A DNA stretch of 64,000 nt from Sphingobacteruim zhuxiongii (lineage in GTDB: Bacteria; Bacteroidota; Bacteroidia; Sphingobacteriales; Sphingobacteriaceae), in contig NZ_CP045652.1 in NCBI RefSeq assembly GCF_009557615.1, forward strand, positions 1-64,000, given 5' to 3'. Position numbers and translations under genes: made by a program. Under the pieces are notes generated by a model. The model worked only from the letters and a program-made list of their open reading frames with translations, ran no database searches and had not been told where the DNA came from. Of this stretch, positions 45,203 to 53,423 are shown in pieces; position 1 is the stretch's first letter, and every line of letters starts with the position of its first letter.

Positions 45203-45850
45203 TTATGCGTCGCAGCCGCCGTAAGCGCGGTCAAGTAAAGTGACATACCAGCTGTTTCCGAATTTCTTGACGTGGAAAATTAAACTTTCTTCGTCTTGCG
45301 CTAAGATAACGCGGTAACTGCCATTTTCCAACTCTTGAATACGTTTTTTATTCGTTTCGTCGTGTTTTGTCGGCTCAAACTCTTCTTCAAATTTTAAAAT
45401 AGTCTGTAGAAGTTGTGTTTGACTATTTGAAGTCGTATCACAGAAGAAGCCTACTTTATCCCATTTCATAGTCCCACAATCATATTCAGGTAGCTTTTCG
45501 AACGTTAAAACCTGATCATTTTGTAGGGGAGGATAGGCGTAATATTCCGGTACAGGCTTTTTGAAATCGAACGTGTCAAGTAAAGAAAACGTGTCTGCAG
45601 CTCCCGGACGGTAAATAATTGCAATACCTTCCTCAGGATGGATTAATGCATTGATTTTCTCATTGTCTTGGCTTATATAAGCCCGAACAAAGCGAGTGAT
45701 TACTTCAGAAATTTGCTGAACTTCTTCTGGTTGATCGATTGCTTCACGCTGTGTAGTATCGAGTTTTTCTTCCGTCTTTTTATTGCTGTTATTACAAGCA
45801 GTAAATAGCAGCACGCATACAAAAAAGTATGCTAGGCATTTTCTAATCAT
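45203..45850 (-). CDS. Lipoprotein, unknown function
   Basis: This 215-residue lipoprotein has a signal with lipobox (CVLLFTACNNS, Cys about residue 18). The mature part is soluble, with IHPEEGIAIIYRPGAADTF and a C-terminal FHVKKFGNSWYVTLLDRAYGGCDA. No family recognised. The ATG at 45850 shares one base with the SDR stop, showing coupling; an upstream start at 45946 would lie inside the SDR gene. Confidence 0.75.
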   Translation of the reverse strand: MIRKCLAYFFVCVLLFTACNNSNKKTEEKLDTTQREAIDQPEEVQQISEVITRFVRAYISQDNEKINALIHPEEGIAIIYRPGAADTFSLLDTFDFKKPVPEYYAYPPLQNDQVLTFEKLPEYDCGTMKWDKVGFFCDTTSNSQTQLLQTILKFEEEFEPTKHDETNKKRIQELENGSYRVILAQDEESLIFHVKKFGNSWYVTLLDRAYGGCDA

Positions 45851-46722
45851 TATTTGCTGTTTTTCCGTATTGTTTCTTCTATTGCATCCCACATTTCTGG
45901 CTGTATGGCTTCTAATCCACTTAATTGACCGGCACCTTGGAGCCATTCACCTCCATCAATGGTAATGATTTCCCCATTAATATAGGCGGCATAATCCGAT
46001 ACCAAAAAAGCTGCCAAGTTCGCCAATTCCTGATGATCTCCAACACGTTTCAATGGGACACGATTCTTAAAGTCAAATTTTGCAGCTAAGTCGCCCGGTA
46101 ATAACCTATCCCAAGCGCCTTTTGTAGGGAAGGGACCTGGAGCTATCGCATTATGTCGAATGCCATATTTTCCCCATTCAACAGCCAACGATCGCGTGAG
46201 CGTCAAGACACCACCTTTTGCTACAGCAGACGGAACCACATAGCCCGATCCGGTGAATGCATAAGTCGTAATAATATTCAAAACATTGGCCTGCTGTTTC
46301 TTTTCGATCCAATTTTTGCCAAACTCTAGCGTACAATTAACCGTACCTTTTAAAACGATATCAATAATCGTTGAAAAGGCGTTCGCCGATAGACGCTCGG
46401 TTGGGGAGATAAAATTTCCCGCTGCATTGTTCAGAAGAACGTCGACTTGTCCAAAAGCTTTCTCTGCTTGGATACGGAGGTTCGAAACTTCTTCCGGATT
46501 GCGAATATCACAGGCTATAGGTAGAACCTGATTGCCTGTTTTCCCTGAAATCTCAGTCGCGGCTTCTTCTAATACCGACAATTTTCTGCTGCTGATAACT
46601 AAATTAGCACCAAGTTCCGAGAAATAGGTGGCCATAGCTTTGCCTAAGCCTGTACCGCCCCCAGTAACGACGATAGTTTTGCCTTTTAAGGCATCTTTCT
46701 GTAAAGCTCCTTGTACTGCCAT
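45850..46722 (-). CDS. SDR-family 2,4-dienoyl-CoA reductase-like
   Basis: This 290-residue protein has the NAD(P) motif VTGGGTGLGKAMA near residues 17-29, NNAAGNF, and the stretch GSGYVVPSAVAKGGVLTL then EWGKYGIRHNAIAPGP. These match the mammalian-type DECR (2,4-dienoyl-CoA reductase) subgroup, which lacks the usual YxxxK spacing, rather than ordinary SDRs. It would act in breaking down unsaturated fatty acids. The enoyl-CoA hydratase gene lies 1 base upstream, which supports this. Confidence 0.85.
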   Translation of the reverse strand: MAVQGALQKDALKGKTIVVTGGGTGLGKAMATYFSELGANLVISSRKLSVLEEAATEISGKTGNQVLPIACDIRNPEEVSNLRIQAEKAFGQVDVLLNNAAGNFISPTERLSANAFSTIIDIVLKGTVNCTLEFGKNWIEKKQQANVLNIITTYAFTGSGYVVPSAVAKGGVLTLTRSLAVEWGKYGIRHNAIAPGPFPTKGAWDRLLPGDLAAKFDFKNRVPLKRVGDHQELANLAAFLVSDYAAYINGEIITIDGGEWLQGAGQLSGLEAIQPEMWDAIEETIRKNSK

Positions 46723-46723
46723 A

Positions 46724-47488
46724 TTATTTCTTTGTCAAGTTGTCGATTATAGTCTGTAGTATTGAACGTGTGCTTGGTGCCCACCATTGTTTAAGCACTT
46801 GCTCAATGGCTTGTTCTTTCGTTTTTTGGATATTTTGCAATAGATCTCGACGAATATTCAACTTGGTAGCAGCCCATGCATTCTTTTCGAATTGCATGTA
46901 ATGCTTTGCTCTTCTTCCTGCCGCAGTTTGTATGCGATCGAAAGGAACGAGTTCATCTACTAAGCCAACTTCTAACGCCGCTTGAGGAGATAGTAATTTT
47001 CCCTCCAGTAGGAAACGATGTGCAGTTCCTTTGCCAATCCAGAAGCTGTAAAGTTCGAAGATGCTAGAAGGCACAATGATGCCCACAGGAACCTCATTAA
47101 GGCCGATTATAAACTCTCCTTCAGCCATCACCCGATAGTCACAGCAGATCGACAATACGCAGCCTCCAGCAGGACTATGGCCTGTAATTGCAGCAATGCT
47201 AGGTTTAGGGAATGCGGCTAATTGGTGCAGAAGGTCTATAAACTTTTCCCAGAATAAGCGTATTTGATTTTCGTCATATTGAAATAACGTTATTAAATCA
47301 AGACCAGAAGTGAAGAACCCTTCTTTTCCTTGCAAGACGATTGCTTCTACGCTTGGATTATCCTGTTGTTGTTGAATCGTCGTAGCGAGCTCCTCAATCA
47401 TTTCTAGATGCATGGCATTTGATCGGCCACGATCTAATTGGATGTAACATATATGATCTGTTACTTGTGTCTTTAAGTATGAACTCAT
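46724..47488 (-). CDS. Enoyl-CoA hydratase/isomerase-family protein
   Basis: This 254-residue crotonase-fold protein has SNAMHLEMIEEL, the oxyanion-hole motif GKEGFFTSGLDL near residues 54-65 and GHSPAGGCVLSICCDYRV near 104-121. The usual second catalytic Glu is hard to place: FIIGLNEVPVGI has a Glu in a position closer to the isomerase subgroup, so it may be an isomerase. It lies 1 base before the DECR-like gene. A beta-oxidation role for unsaturated acyl-CoA is likely. Confidence 0.88.
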   Translation of the reverse strand: MSSYLKTQVTDHICYIQLDRGRSNAMHLEMIEELATTIQQQQDNPSVEAIVLQGKEGFFTSGLDLITLFQYDENQIRLFWEKFIDLLHQLAAFPKPSIAAITGHSPAGGCVLSICCDYRVMAEGEFIIGLNEVPVGIIVPSSIFELYSFWIGKGTAHRFLLEGKLLSPQAALEVGLVDELVPFDRIQTAAGRRAKHYMQFEKNAWAATKLNIRRDLLQNIQKTKEQAIEQVLKQWWAPSTRSILQTIIDNLTKK

Positions 47489-47535
47489 AAGGACGGATTT
47501 AGAACATTAATAAGGGTAATTTACAGAAAATATTA

Positions 47536-50196
47536 TCATTTCACATCAAAGTCGGTGACCCTTCTATACAAATTTCCCTTTAAATCAATGCCTTCCAAAG
47601 TAATACGATATGTTCCCGCCTCATCTGAAGTGTAGAAGTCAAAATGTGCTTTTCCATCCTTCGTTGTAATGATATTGGGCTCCCAATGTATGGTCGTTCT
47701 CAGATCACGCTGAAAGCCAGACGTAGAATTTGGCTCATAAACGGGTTTATAAAACTCCTTAACAAGCGATAGGCCCTGGGGTTGTGCAACAAGCATACCT
47801 GTTGGTTTCGAATTCGTAGCAAATCCACCGCCTCGTTTTGTGGTAATAATGAGCACGCCATTACCGCCGTACATACCGTAAACGGATGTATAAGACACAC
47901 TTTTAAGGACTTCGACACTTTCGACGTCCTGAGCAGAAATCATAGATAGCATATCCGCTTCCGTGTACATTCCATCGACAATAATCTGCATCGGAGAATC
48001 ATTCCCTCGAGTCATATAAGGTTTCCCATTTCTAAATATAACGCCGAAAAGCCGACCATTAAGACAAGCTTCTAAGTTTGGGCATGAAGATAACTCTTCA
48101 GCCGTAATTACTTGATCAGCATTTCCCGGACGATTTAGATTGCTAGAGTGTTCGGCTGCCTTTGGTCTTACCGCTCGAACAATGACTTCTTCGATTTGAA
48201 TAGTTTTATCCATCAATCCTTTTTTCTCGAGCTCCGTGTAGAATTCACTATTAGCAAGTAGCTCATTTTTGAAAAGACTATTTATGCTGTTATTCAACAA
48301 TGGGCCGTTACGCTCTTGATTAATCTCTGCTGGGGGGGTATTCACTAAACTTAAGTCTATGTTTTTTTTGTCTTTTTGATCCCGAGCAGAAACAATAAAC
48401 TTAATACTATCCGGGAAGATTAGGTTGTTAAACTCGAAATAACCGTTTTCATTCGCTACAGTATCAATAAACTCCATGTAATTATTGGTGGATATCAACT
48501 GTATTTTTGCATTCGGAACGGGAGCTTTTCTTCCTATTTTTCTAGCAAATCCTGCTAAATTGATAGCTTTCTCTGCTTGGAATTTTGGCTTCTTGTCTAG
48601 CGAGTCTAAATTTTTCCAAGCGATTTTTCGCCAACCTTGAGTTAATAACAAACGGTCTAAATCCTCGGTCTTATAGCTGCCGTCGGCATTAAAATAAAAT
48701 GAAGGACGCTCAATATATCCCTTCACATCTGCCTGTAACAATAAGCTGCTCAGTATATTAATTCCCTCTTCAGAACTTGTGCCTATATGGCTCAGGTTCA
48801 CAACGGAGGCGGATAATGCTGCGGTTGTTAAACTATCTACAGTCGTACCCAAAATAATGTCGCTCGAGACTTTAGATCGCTTGCTATAACTATTTTTATC
48901 TAACGTAACTTGGAGTGTCGTTTTATAGGATTTGTTATTAAAATAGGCCCTTTCCGCCACAGGTGTCAGCATATGATCTAAAATACTGATCGTGATTACG
49001 CCTGTTGGGAGATCCTTCTGTTCTTTGATAAATGTTAGGTTTTTCTTAGTTGCTAATTGTTTTGCGATATAGAATACCTTTCCAAGGTGTTGATAAATGA
49101 TGTAAATATCTTTTCCATTCAAATGATCTTCAGTGAGGTTTACCTGCGTATAGATCTTGTTAAAATTCGTAGCGACAAGCATATTGTAACCACTCTTTGC
49201 TCCCGTTGGTAAGGCTACGGTTTTTGTGCTTCCATCATTAAATTTTACCTCTGCTCGATATGTTGTGTTATCCGAAAGAAAGACAGTTGTCGCTGCCATT
49301 CCTAACTCATTGCTTTTCACGCGTCCCGCAGTATCATTGCTGTTTGTAATAATGTTTACGGTTGCTGGGATTCCCCTGCCTTGTGGATTAGTTGCCTTAA
49401 AGGCGATTTTATTAAGTTCATTGGAAAGGTAGTTCCCGCCCTCAGGAAAAAACTGCACGTCGTTTTCGGAAAAGAATGATTTTCCGTTAATGTATTTCTT
49501 TATCGTTCTGCGGTCGGGTTTCTTTATGCTAAGTAATATGCCTTTTCCACGATTCTTATTGTCGACTTTAATTAGTATTTCGCCGTTTTCATTTAAAGTT
49601 GCTCTCCCTTTGTCGACAGGTTTATTTTGATCAAAAATGTCGTAGCGAACGGCTGTTTTGGGGAGGAGTGAACCGTCCGTATTGTTCACCTTTATTTGAT
49701 AGTATTGGATACCATCCATGCTTACCAAGCTGACGTTTGTAAAAAGCTCATCGGTCCTCATGTTACCAATTTCGATTACTTTCTCGAAAAAATAGTATGA
49801 GCTGTCGTTCCGCATCCAGTTCGTATAAGCTCTCAATCGATACGATCCTTCCACTAATGTGTCTGTCAGCTCGATATCCCCAGAACTTAGCCCGCTAATA
49901 TTAGCGTGGAGTCTGGATGCGATGATCGATCCTTTTGGATCAATGAGGTCAATATGTACTAGGTTGGAAAGTGTCGAGAGTTGATTTTCGATGTCAATAA
50001 CCGTATAAGCCTTATACCAAATGGTTTCCCCCGCGCTATATAAATTTCGATCGGTGTGTACATGGATCTTTTCTTGGGGATGGTTTGAAGCATAATCAAA
50101 TAGTTGCTCTTGTAGTTTATTTATATCTTGAGCGAAGGTTATATGGATTTGTAATGATAGCAAAACCACGGTGAACAAATAGAGGAGACGCTTCAT
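47536..50196 (-). CDS. MG2/TonB-plug-domain outer-envelope protein
   Basis: This 886-residue protein has a signal peptide (residues 1-22) and an MG2-like N-terminal part (EKIHVHTDRNLYSAGETIWYKAYTV). Further macroglobulin-like Ig repeats follow, then a C-terminal TonB-receptor plug segment with VITAEELSSCPNLEACLNGRLFGV, PMQIIVDGMYTEADML and VESVEVLKSVSYTSVYG. No beta-barrel follows the plug, unlike a true TonB receptor. Such fusions are common in Bacteroidota, and their role is unproven. It stands alone, divergent from purD. Confidence 0.85.
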   Translation of the reverse strand: MKRLLYLFTVVLLSLQIHITFAQDINKLQEQLFDYASNHPQEKIHVHTDRNLYSAGETIWYKAYTVIDIENQLSTLSNLVHIDLIDPKGSIIASRLHANISGLSSGDIELTDTLVEGSYRLRAYTNWMRNDSSYYFFEKVIEIGNMRTDELFTNVSLVSMDGIQYYQIKVNNTDGSLLPKTAVRYDIFDQNKPVDKGRATLNENGEILIKVDNKNRGKGILLSIKKPDRRTIKKYINGKSFFSENDVQFFPEGGNYLSNELNKIAFKATNPQGRGIPATVNIITNSNDTAGRVKSNELGMAATTVFLSDNTTYRAEVKFNDGSTKTVALPTGAKSGYNMLVATNFNKIYTQVNLTEDHLNGKDIYIIYQHLGKVFYIAKQLATKKNLTFIKEQKDLPTGVITISILDHMLTPVAERAYFNNKSYKTTLQVTLDKNSYSKRSKVSSDIILGTTVDSLTTAALSASVVNLSHIGTSSEEGINILSSLLLQADVKGYIERPSFYFNADGSYKTEDLDRLLLTQGWRKIAWKNLDSLDKKPKFQAEKAINLAGFARKIGRKAPVPNAKIQLISTNNYMEFIDTVANENGYFEFNNLIFPDSIKFIVSARDQKDKKNIDLSLVNTPPAEINQERNGPLLNNSINSLFKNELLANSEFYTELEKKGLMDKTIQIEEVIVRAVRPKAAEHSSNLNRPGNADQVITAEELSSCPNLEACLNGRLFGVIFRNGKPYMTRGNDSPMQIIVDGMYTEADMLSMISAQDVESVEVLKSVSYTSVYGMYGGNGVLIITTKRGGGFATNSKPTGMLVAQPQGLSLVKEFYKPVYEPNSTSGFQRDLRTTIHWEPNIITTKDGKAHFDFYTSDEAGTYRITLEGIDLKGNLYRRVTDFDVK

Positions 50197-50289
50197 AATT
50201 CTAGTCAGTAAAATCATTATAATGATACGAAAAAATGATAAGAAATTATAAAAGATGCGATGATAGGATGATATTTACATTTGCTTCAA

Positions 50290-50297
50290 TATCTTTG
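50290..50297 (+). promoter_or_regulatory. -7 box directly before purD
   Basis: TATCTTTG, a full TAnnTTTG match, ending 4 bases before the purD ATG at 50302; predicts a leaderless mRNA. Confidence 0.6.
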
Positions 50298-50301
50298 CGA
50301 T

Positions 50302-51576
50302 ATGAATATTCTTATTATCGGCTCTGGAGGTAGAGAGTCTGCCTTTGCCTATAAAATCTCTAAAAGTCCTAAACTATCAAAATTATTTATCGCACCTGGA
50401 AATGCCGGTACTGGACAGTACGGCGAGAACGTGGCGTTGAAAGTAACTGATTTCAAGGGTATTGGTGAGTTTTCACTTGCCAACAATATCGAAATGATTG
50501 TTGTTGGACCAGAGGAACCATTGGTTAAGGGTATTCATGATTATTTCCTTGCAGACGAACAGTTGAAGCATATCGCAGTGGTAGGCCCTCAAGCAGAAGG
50601 TGCTCAACTAGAGGGGTCTAAAGACTTCTCTAAAGAGTTTATGATTCGCCACCAAGTACCAACAGCGGCATTTCGTTCATTCGACAAGTCTAATCTAGAA
50701 GAAGGATTAGCTTATTTGGATACGCAGAAGCTCCCAATTGTATTAAAAGCAGATGGATTGGCGGCAGGTAAAGGCGTATTGATTTGCGAGTCCTATGAAG
50801 ACGCAAAAGCAGAGCTAAAAGCAATGATTAGTGACGCGAAGTTTGGTGAAGCTAGTCAAGTTGTTGTCGTTGAAGAGTTTTTAAAAGGTATTGAACTATC
50901 CGTATTCGTATTAACAGATGGAGAGAACTATAAAGTTTTACCGTCTGCAAAAGATTATAAGCGTATCGGAGAAGGAGATACAGGATTAAACACAGGTGGT
51001 ATGGGGTCGGTTTCTCCCGTTCCATTCGCTGACCAGGTATTCCTTGACAAAGTAGAAGAAAGAATTATCAAACCAACTGTAGATGGTTTGAAAAAAGATA
51101 ATATCCCTTATAAAGGCTTTATTTTTATCGGATTAATGAATGTGGATGGCGAGCCTTTTGTTATTGAGTACAATGTTCGTATGGGCGATCCAGAGACAGA
51201 ATCTGTATTAGTTCGTATTGACTCTGACTTAGTTGATCTTTTGGAAGGTGTCGCGCAAGGTAACTTAGCTGATCGTTCTTATACCGTAAGTCCAAAAACT
51301 GCAGCTACTGTAGTTATCGTTTCTGGAGGATACCCGGGAGACTATGAGAATGGGAAGGTAATTAGTAATATGGAAAACGTAAAAGAGTCCATAGTTTTCC
51401 ATGCAGGTACGAAGCAAGTCGGAGCAAATGTCGTAACAGCTGGAGGTCGTGTTTTGGCAATTACCGCATTGGAAGAGGATCTGTTTTCTGCACTTCAACA
51501 AGCTACCGCCGATGCGGGAAGAGTGTTTTTTGAAGGGAAATACTTTAGAACTGACATCGGATTCGATTTGATATAA
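50302..51576 (+). CDS. purD: Phosphoribosylamine--glycine ligase
   Basis: PurD joins glycine to phosphoribosylamine in purine synthesis. The 424-residue protein starts MNILIIGSGGRESAFAYKIS, with ATP-grasp motifs LPIVLKADGLAAGKGVLI near residues 143-160, KGFIFIGLMNVDGEPFVIEYNVRMGDPE near 273-300, and a normal C-terminal cap. The ATG at 50302 is chosen over an upstream TTG since it begins the family start exactly. Confidence 0.95.
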   Translation: MNILIIGSGGRESAFAYKISKSPKLSKLFIAPGNAGTGQYGENVALKVTDFKGIGEFSLANNIEMIVVGPEEPLVKGIHDYFLADEQLKHIAVVGPQAEGAQLEGSKDFSKEFMIRHQVPTAAFRSFDKSNLEEGLAYLDTQKLPIVLKADGLAAGKGVLICESYEDAKAELKAMISDAKFGEASQVVVVEEFLKGIELSVFVLTDGENYKVLPSAKDYKRIGEGDTGLNTGGMGSVSPVPFADQVFLDKVEERIIKPTVDGLKKDNIPYKGFIFIGLMNVDGEPFVIEYNVRMGDPETESVLVRIDSDLVDLLEGVAQGNLADRSYTVSPKTAATVVIVSGGYPGDYENGKVISNMENVKESIVFHAGTKQVGANVVTAGGRVLAITALEEDLFSALQQATADAGRVFFEGKYFRTDIGFDLI

Positions 51577-51625
51577 AAAATAATATTTTCAAATCCAATG
51601 AGTTATACGTTTGCTTTAAAAAATA

Positions 51626-51657
51626 TTTTGGCTAAATAGATAAAGAGGCTATATTTG
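51626..51657 (+). promoter_or_regulatory. Textbook Bacteroidota promoter of tRNA-Glu
   Basis: TTTTG (51626-51630), 19 bases, TATATTTG (51650-51657). This matches TTTG-N19-TAnnTTTG in full; the tRNA begins 18 bases later. Confidence 0.8.
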
Positions 51658-51674
51658 CATCACCAAAGCAAAAG

Positions 51675-51749
51675 GGCCCGTTCGTCTAGGGGTTAGGACG
51701 CAAGATTTTCATTCTTGAAACAGGGGTTCGATTCCCCTACGGGCTACCA
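51675..51749 (+). tRNA. tRNA-Glu (anticodon UUC), CCA encoded
   Basis: Bases 51675-51681 (GGCCCGT) pair with 51739-51745 (ACGGGCT) as the acceptor stem. The anticodon arm is CAAGA-TTTTCAT-TCTTG with anticodon TTC at 51708-51710. The T arm is AGGGG-TTCGATT-CCCCT. The genome encodes the 3' CCA at 51747-51749. Such a tRNA 3' end is a common integration target, and a recombinase gene lies downstream. Confidence 0.95.
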
Positions 51750-51769
51750 GATCGAAGATCAAAAAACAC

Positions 51770-51806
51770 AAAAGCTTGCAACTTTAACGTTTGCAGGCTT
51801 TTTTGT
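51770..51806 (+). terminator. Terminator after tRNA-Glu
   Basis: AAAAGCTTGCAA pairs with TTGCAGGCTTTT (one G-T wobble) around ctttaacgt, followed by T5. Confidence 0.8.
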
Positions 51807-51904
51807 TTTACGGCAGGTCAAAATGTTCAGAAATTGGATCAAGCTGAATTCTTGGGGGGAGTGTTAAAAATTTCTTAGTTTAGCGTCTTTAATACAAATA
51901 TCCC

Positions 51905-52258
51905 TTGCAAGAAGCCGAACGTAAATTACTATCCTTATTGATGCCCGAAGGGCTTTTGGAATACTTCCAGATTTTAGAAGTCGATCAGGTCGACAATCAA
52001 CTCCATATTTACTTAGATGAACTTAATATTGCTCCGACAGGCTATGAGCACAGCAAGTTGGAGTCAAAGGGTTTTATGCCTTCTACTGAAATTTCAGACT
52101 TTCCCATTCGAGGCCAGAAAGTTACGCTACATATCCGCCGTCGTCGATGGACGGTACTGGATACCGGAGATATCATCACAAGAGATTGGAACCTAGTGCG
52201 TGAGGGCGCTCGAATGACTACGGAATTCGGGCTTTTTTTAAAGAAGATATTTGGATAG
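51905..52258 (+). CDS. IS transposase N-terminal protein (ISAon1-type)
   Basis: This 117-residue protein (TTG start) begins MQEAERKLLSLLMPEGLLEYFQ and ends with basic KVTLHIRRRRWTVLDTGDIITRDWNL. It resembles the N-terminal proteins that accompany Bacteroidota ISAon1-type transposases. It overlaps the main transposase ORF by 8 bases in a different frame, after the T7-A3 run at 52233-52242. The two may be read separately or joined by frameshifting. Confidence 0.75.
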   Translation: MQEAERKLLSLLMPEGLLEYFQILEVDQVDNQLHIYLDELNIAPTGYEHSKLESKGFMPSTEISDFPIRGQKVTLHIRRRRWTVLDTGDIITRDWNLVREGARMTTEFGLFLKKIFG

Positions 52259-53234
52259 CTACCCTGTAAGCGCCCAATTGGTAGGTCTGTTCTTCCAGAT
52301 GGACGGCAAACAACTACAGGATCAATACAAGAACCACCTCAGTGATTTCCATGATTGGGACCAAAAGCCTCATGCCGAGAGCTGGACATTGTTCCCTGAA
52401 AACATATCGGAACACCTGAGCATTGATGAGACCAGCTTCAGCAACGGTGAATTATATACCATTGTTAGCAGTAAATCGGCAAAAGGGCGTAAAGGAACGA
52501 TTTTAGCAACTATAAAGGGTACCAAGGCTGAGGATATCATGGCTGTTCTCGAGCGAATACCCTTGCGCTCGAGGAATAAGGTAAAGGAGGTGACCATGGA
52601 TATGGCTCCCAACATGGCCAAGGCAATCCGTAGATGTTTCAGAAATGCCAGACGTGTGGTCGATCGGTTCCATGTCCAAAAGTTAGCTTACGATGCCGTG
52701 CAGGAACTCCGTATCAAGTATCGTTGGGAAGTCTTGGATGCAGAAAGCAAGAAAATAATGGAATCACGAAAGCGAGGGATCCCGTATGAACCGGAATTGT
52801 TGCCAAATGGTGATACGCTCAAACAGCTGTTGGCTAGATCCAGACACCTATTGTTCAAGCATCCAAGCCGATGGTCGGAAAGCCAGAAACATCGTGCTGA
52901 ATTATTATTCCTGCGGTTCCCCAAGCTAAAACAGGCTTATGATCTTGGAATTGCCTTAGGGGACATCTTCAACAAATGCAAGGACAAAAAGGTAGCATTT
53001 ACCAAGCTAGGCCTATGGCACAATCAGGTTGAGAATGCGGGTATTGCTTCCTTTGAGAGCGTGGCAAAATCCATTGCAGCGCATCATCAATACATCCTAC
53101 ACTACTTCGACAATAGAAGTGCCAATGCTTCCGCAGAATCCTTCAATGCAAAACTCAAAGCTTTCAGAAGCGTCTTCCGTGGCGTAAGGGACACAACATT
53201 CTTCCTGTACAGAGTGATGAAATTGTATGCTTAA
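52251..53234 (+). CDS. ISL3-family DDE transposase
   Basis: This 327-residue transposase has the ISL3 pattern: LSIDETSF with the first Asp near residue 61, VTMDMAPNMAKAIRRCFRNARRVVDRFHV with the second Asp and the DRFHV signature, and the final ANASAESFNAKLKAFRSVFRG with the Glu. All three acidic residues appear intact, so it may be active. The annotated start is a TTG at 52251. The real start may be by frameshift from the upstream ORF or a later ATG at 52299. Confidence 0.85.
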   Translation: MDSYPVSAQLVGLFFQMDGKQLQDQYKNHLSDFHDWDQKPHAESWTLFPENISEHLSIDETSFSNGELYTIVSSKSAKGRKGTILATIKGTKAEDIMAVLERIPLRSRNKVKEVTMDMAPNMAKAIRRCFRNARRVVDRFHVQKLAYDAVQELRIKYRWEVLDAESKKIMESRKRGIPYEPELLPNGDTLKQLLARSRHLLFKHPSRWSESQKHRAELLFLRFPKLKQAYDLGIALGDIFNKCKDKKVAFTKLGLWHNQVENAGIASFESVAKSIAAHHQYILHYFDNRSANASAESFNAKLKAFRSVFRGVRDTTFFLYRVMKLYA

Positions 53235-53276
53235 AAATCTTTACCCCCCAAACTTTCGGTATGATCCCAAACTTTT

Positions 53277-53323
53277 AGTGAGTCATTCAGTGAGTCATTA
53301 AATTTGATTGAAGCACTCACTGA
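53277..53323. repeat. Direct and inverted repeats before the recombinase
   Basis: AGTGAGTCATT occurs twice in tandem 12 bases apart (53277-53287 and 53289-53299). TTCAGTGAGT (53286-53295) is also matched in reverse by ACTCACTGAA (53314-53323), and a further palindrome GCGAATT-C-AATTCGC lies at 53325-53339. The cluster lies between the IS and the recombinase start and could be recombinase-binding sites; no function is proven. Confidence 0.55.
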
Positions 53324-53423
53324 AGCGAATTCAATTCGCTGATTTTCAACATGTTCTATAGATTGACATCTTGATGTGTTTTTGCTGCAAGGCTAATTTT
53401 GTTACACGTTTAAATGTTAAGTC

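Larger units (their letters stand above)
51836..53267. mobile_element. ISL3-type insertion sequence (two ORFs)
   Basis: A 1.43-kb element bounded by imperfect terminal inverted repeats: 51836-51859 (GGATCA..C.GAA...TTGGGGGG) against 53244-53267 on the other strand, 18 of 24 bases matching, with the GGGGGG run and GGATCA fully shared. It holds a short N-terminal ORF and a DDE transposase ORF. I could not find an 8-bp target duplication, so the exact ends are uncertain by a few bases. It separates the tRNA from the recombinase gene. Confidence 0.75.

Noticed and set aside
51675..51749. Second copy of the tRNA-Glu 3' end as far attachment site
   Set aside because: No repeat of TTCGATTCCCCTACGGGC was seen by eye elsewhere in the window; it may lie beyond the edge or have been lost.
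51820..53285. Target-site duplication around the IS
   Set aside because: The 8 bases outside the two inverted repeats do not match, so no duplication can be claimed.
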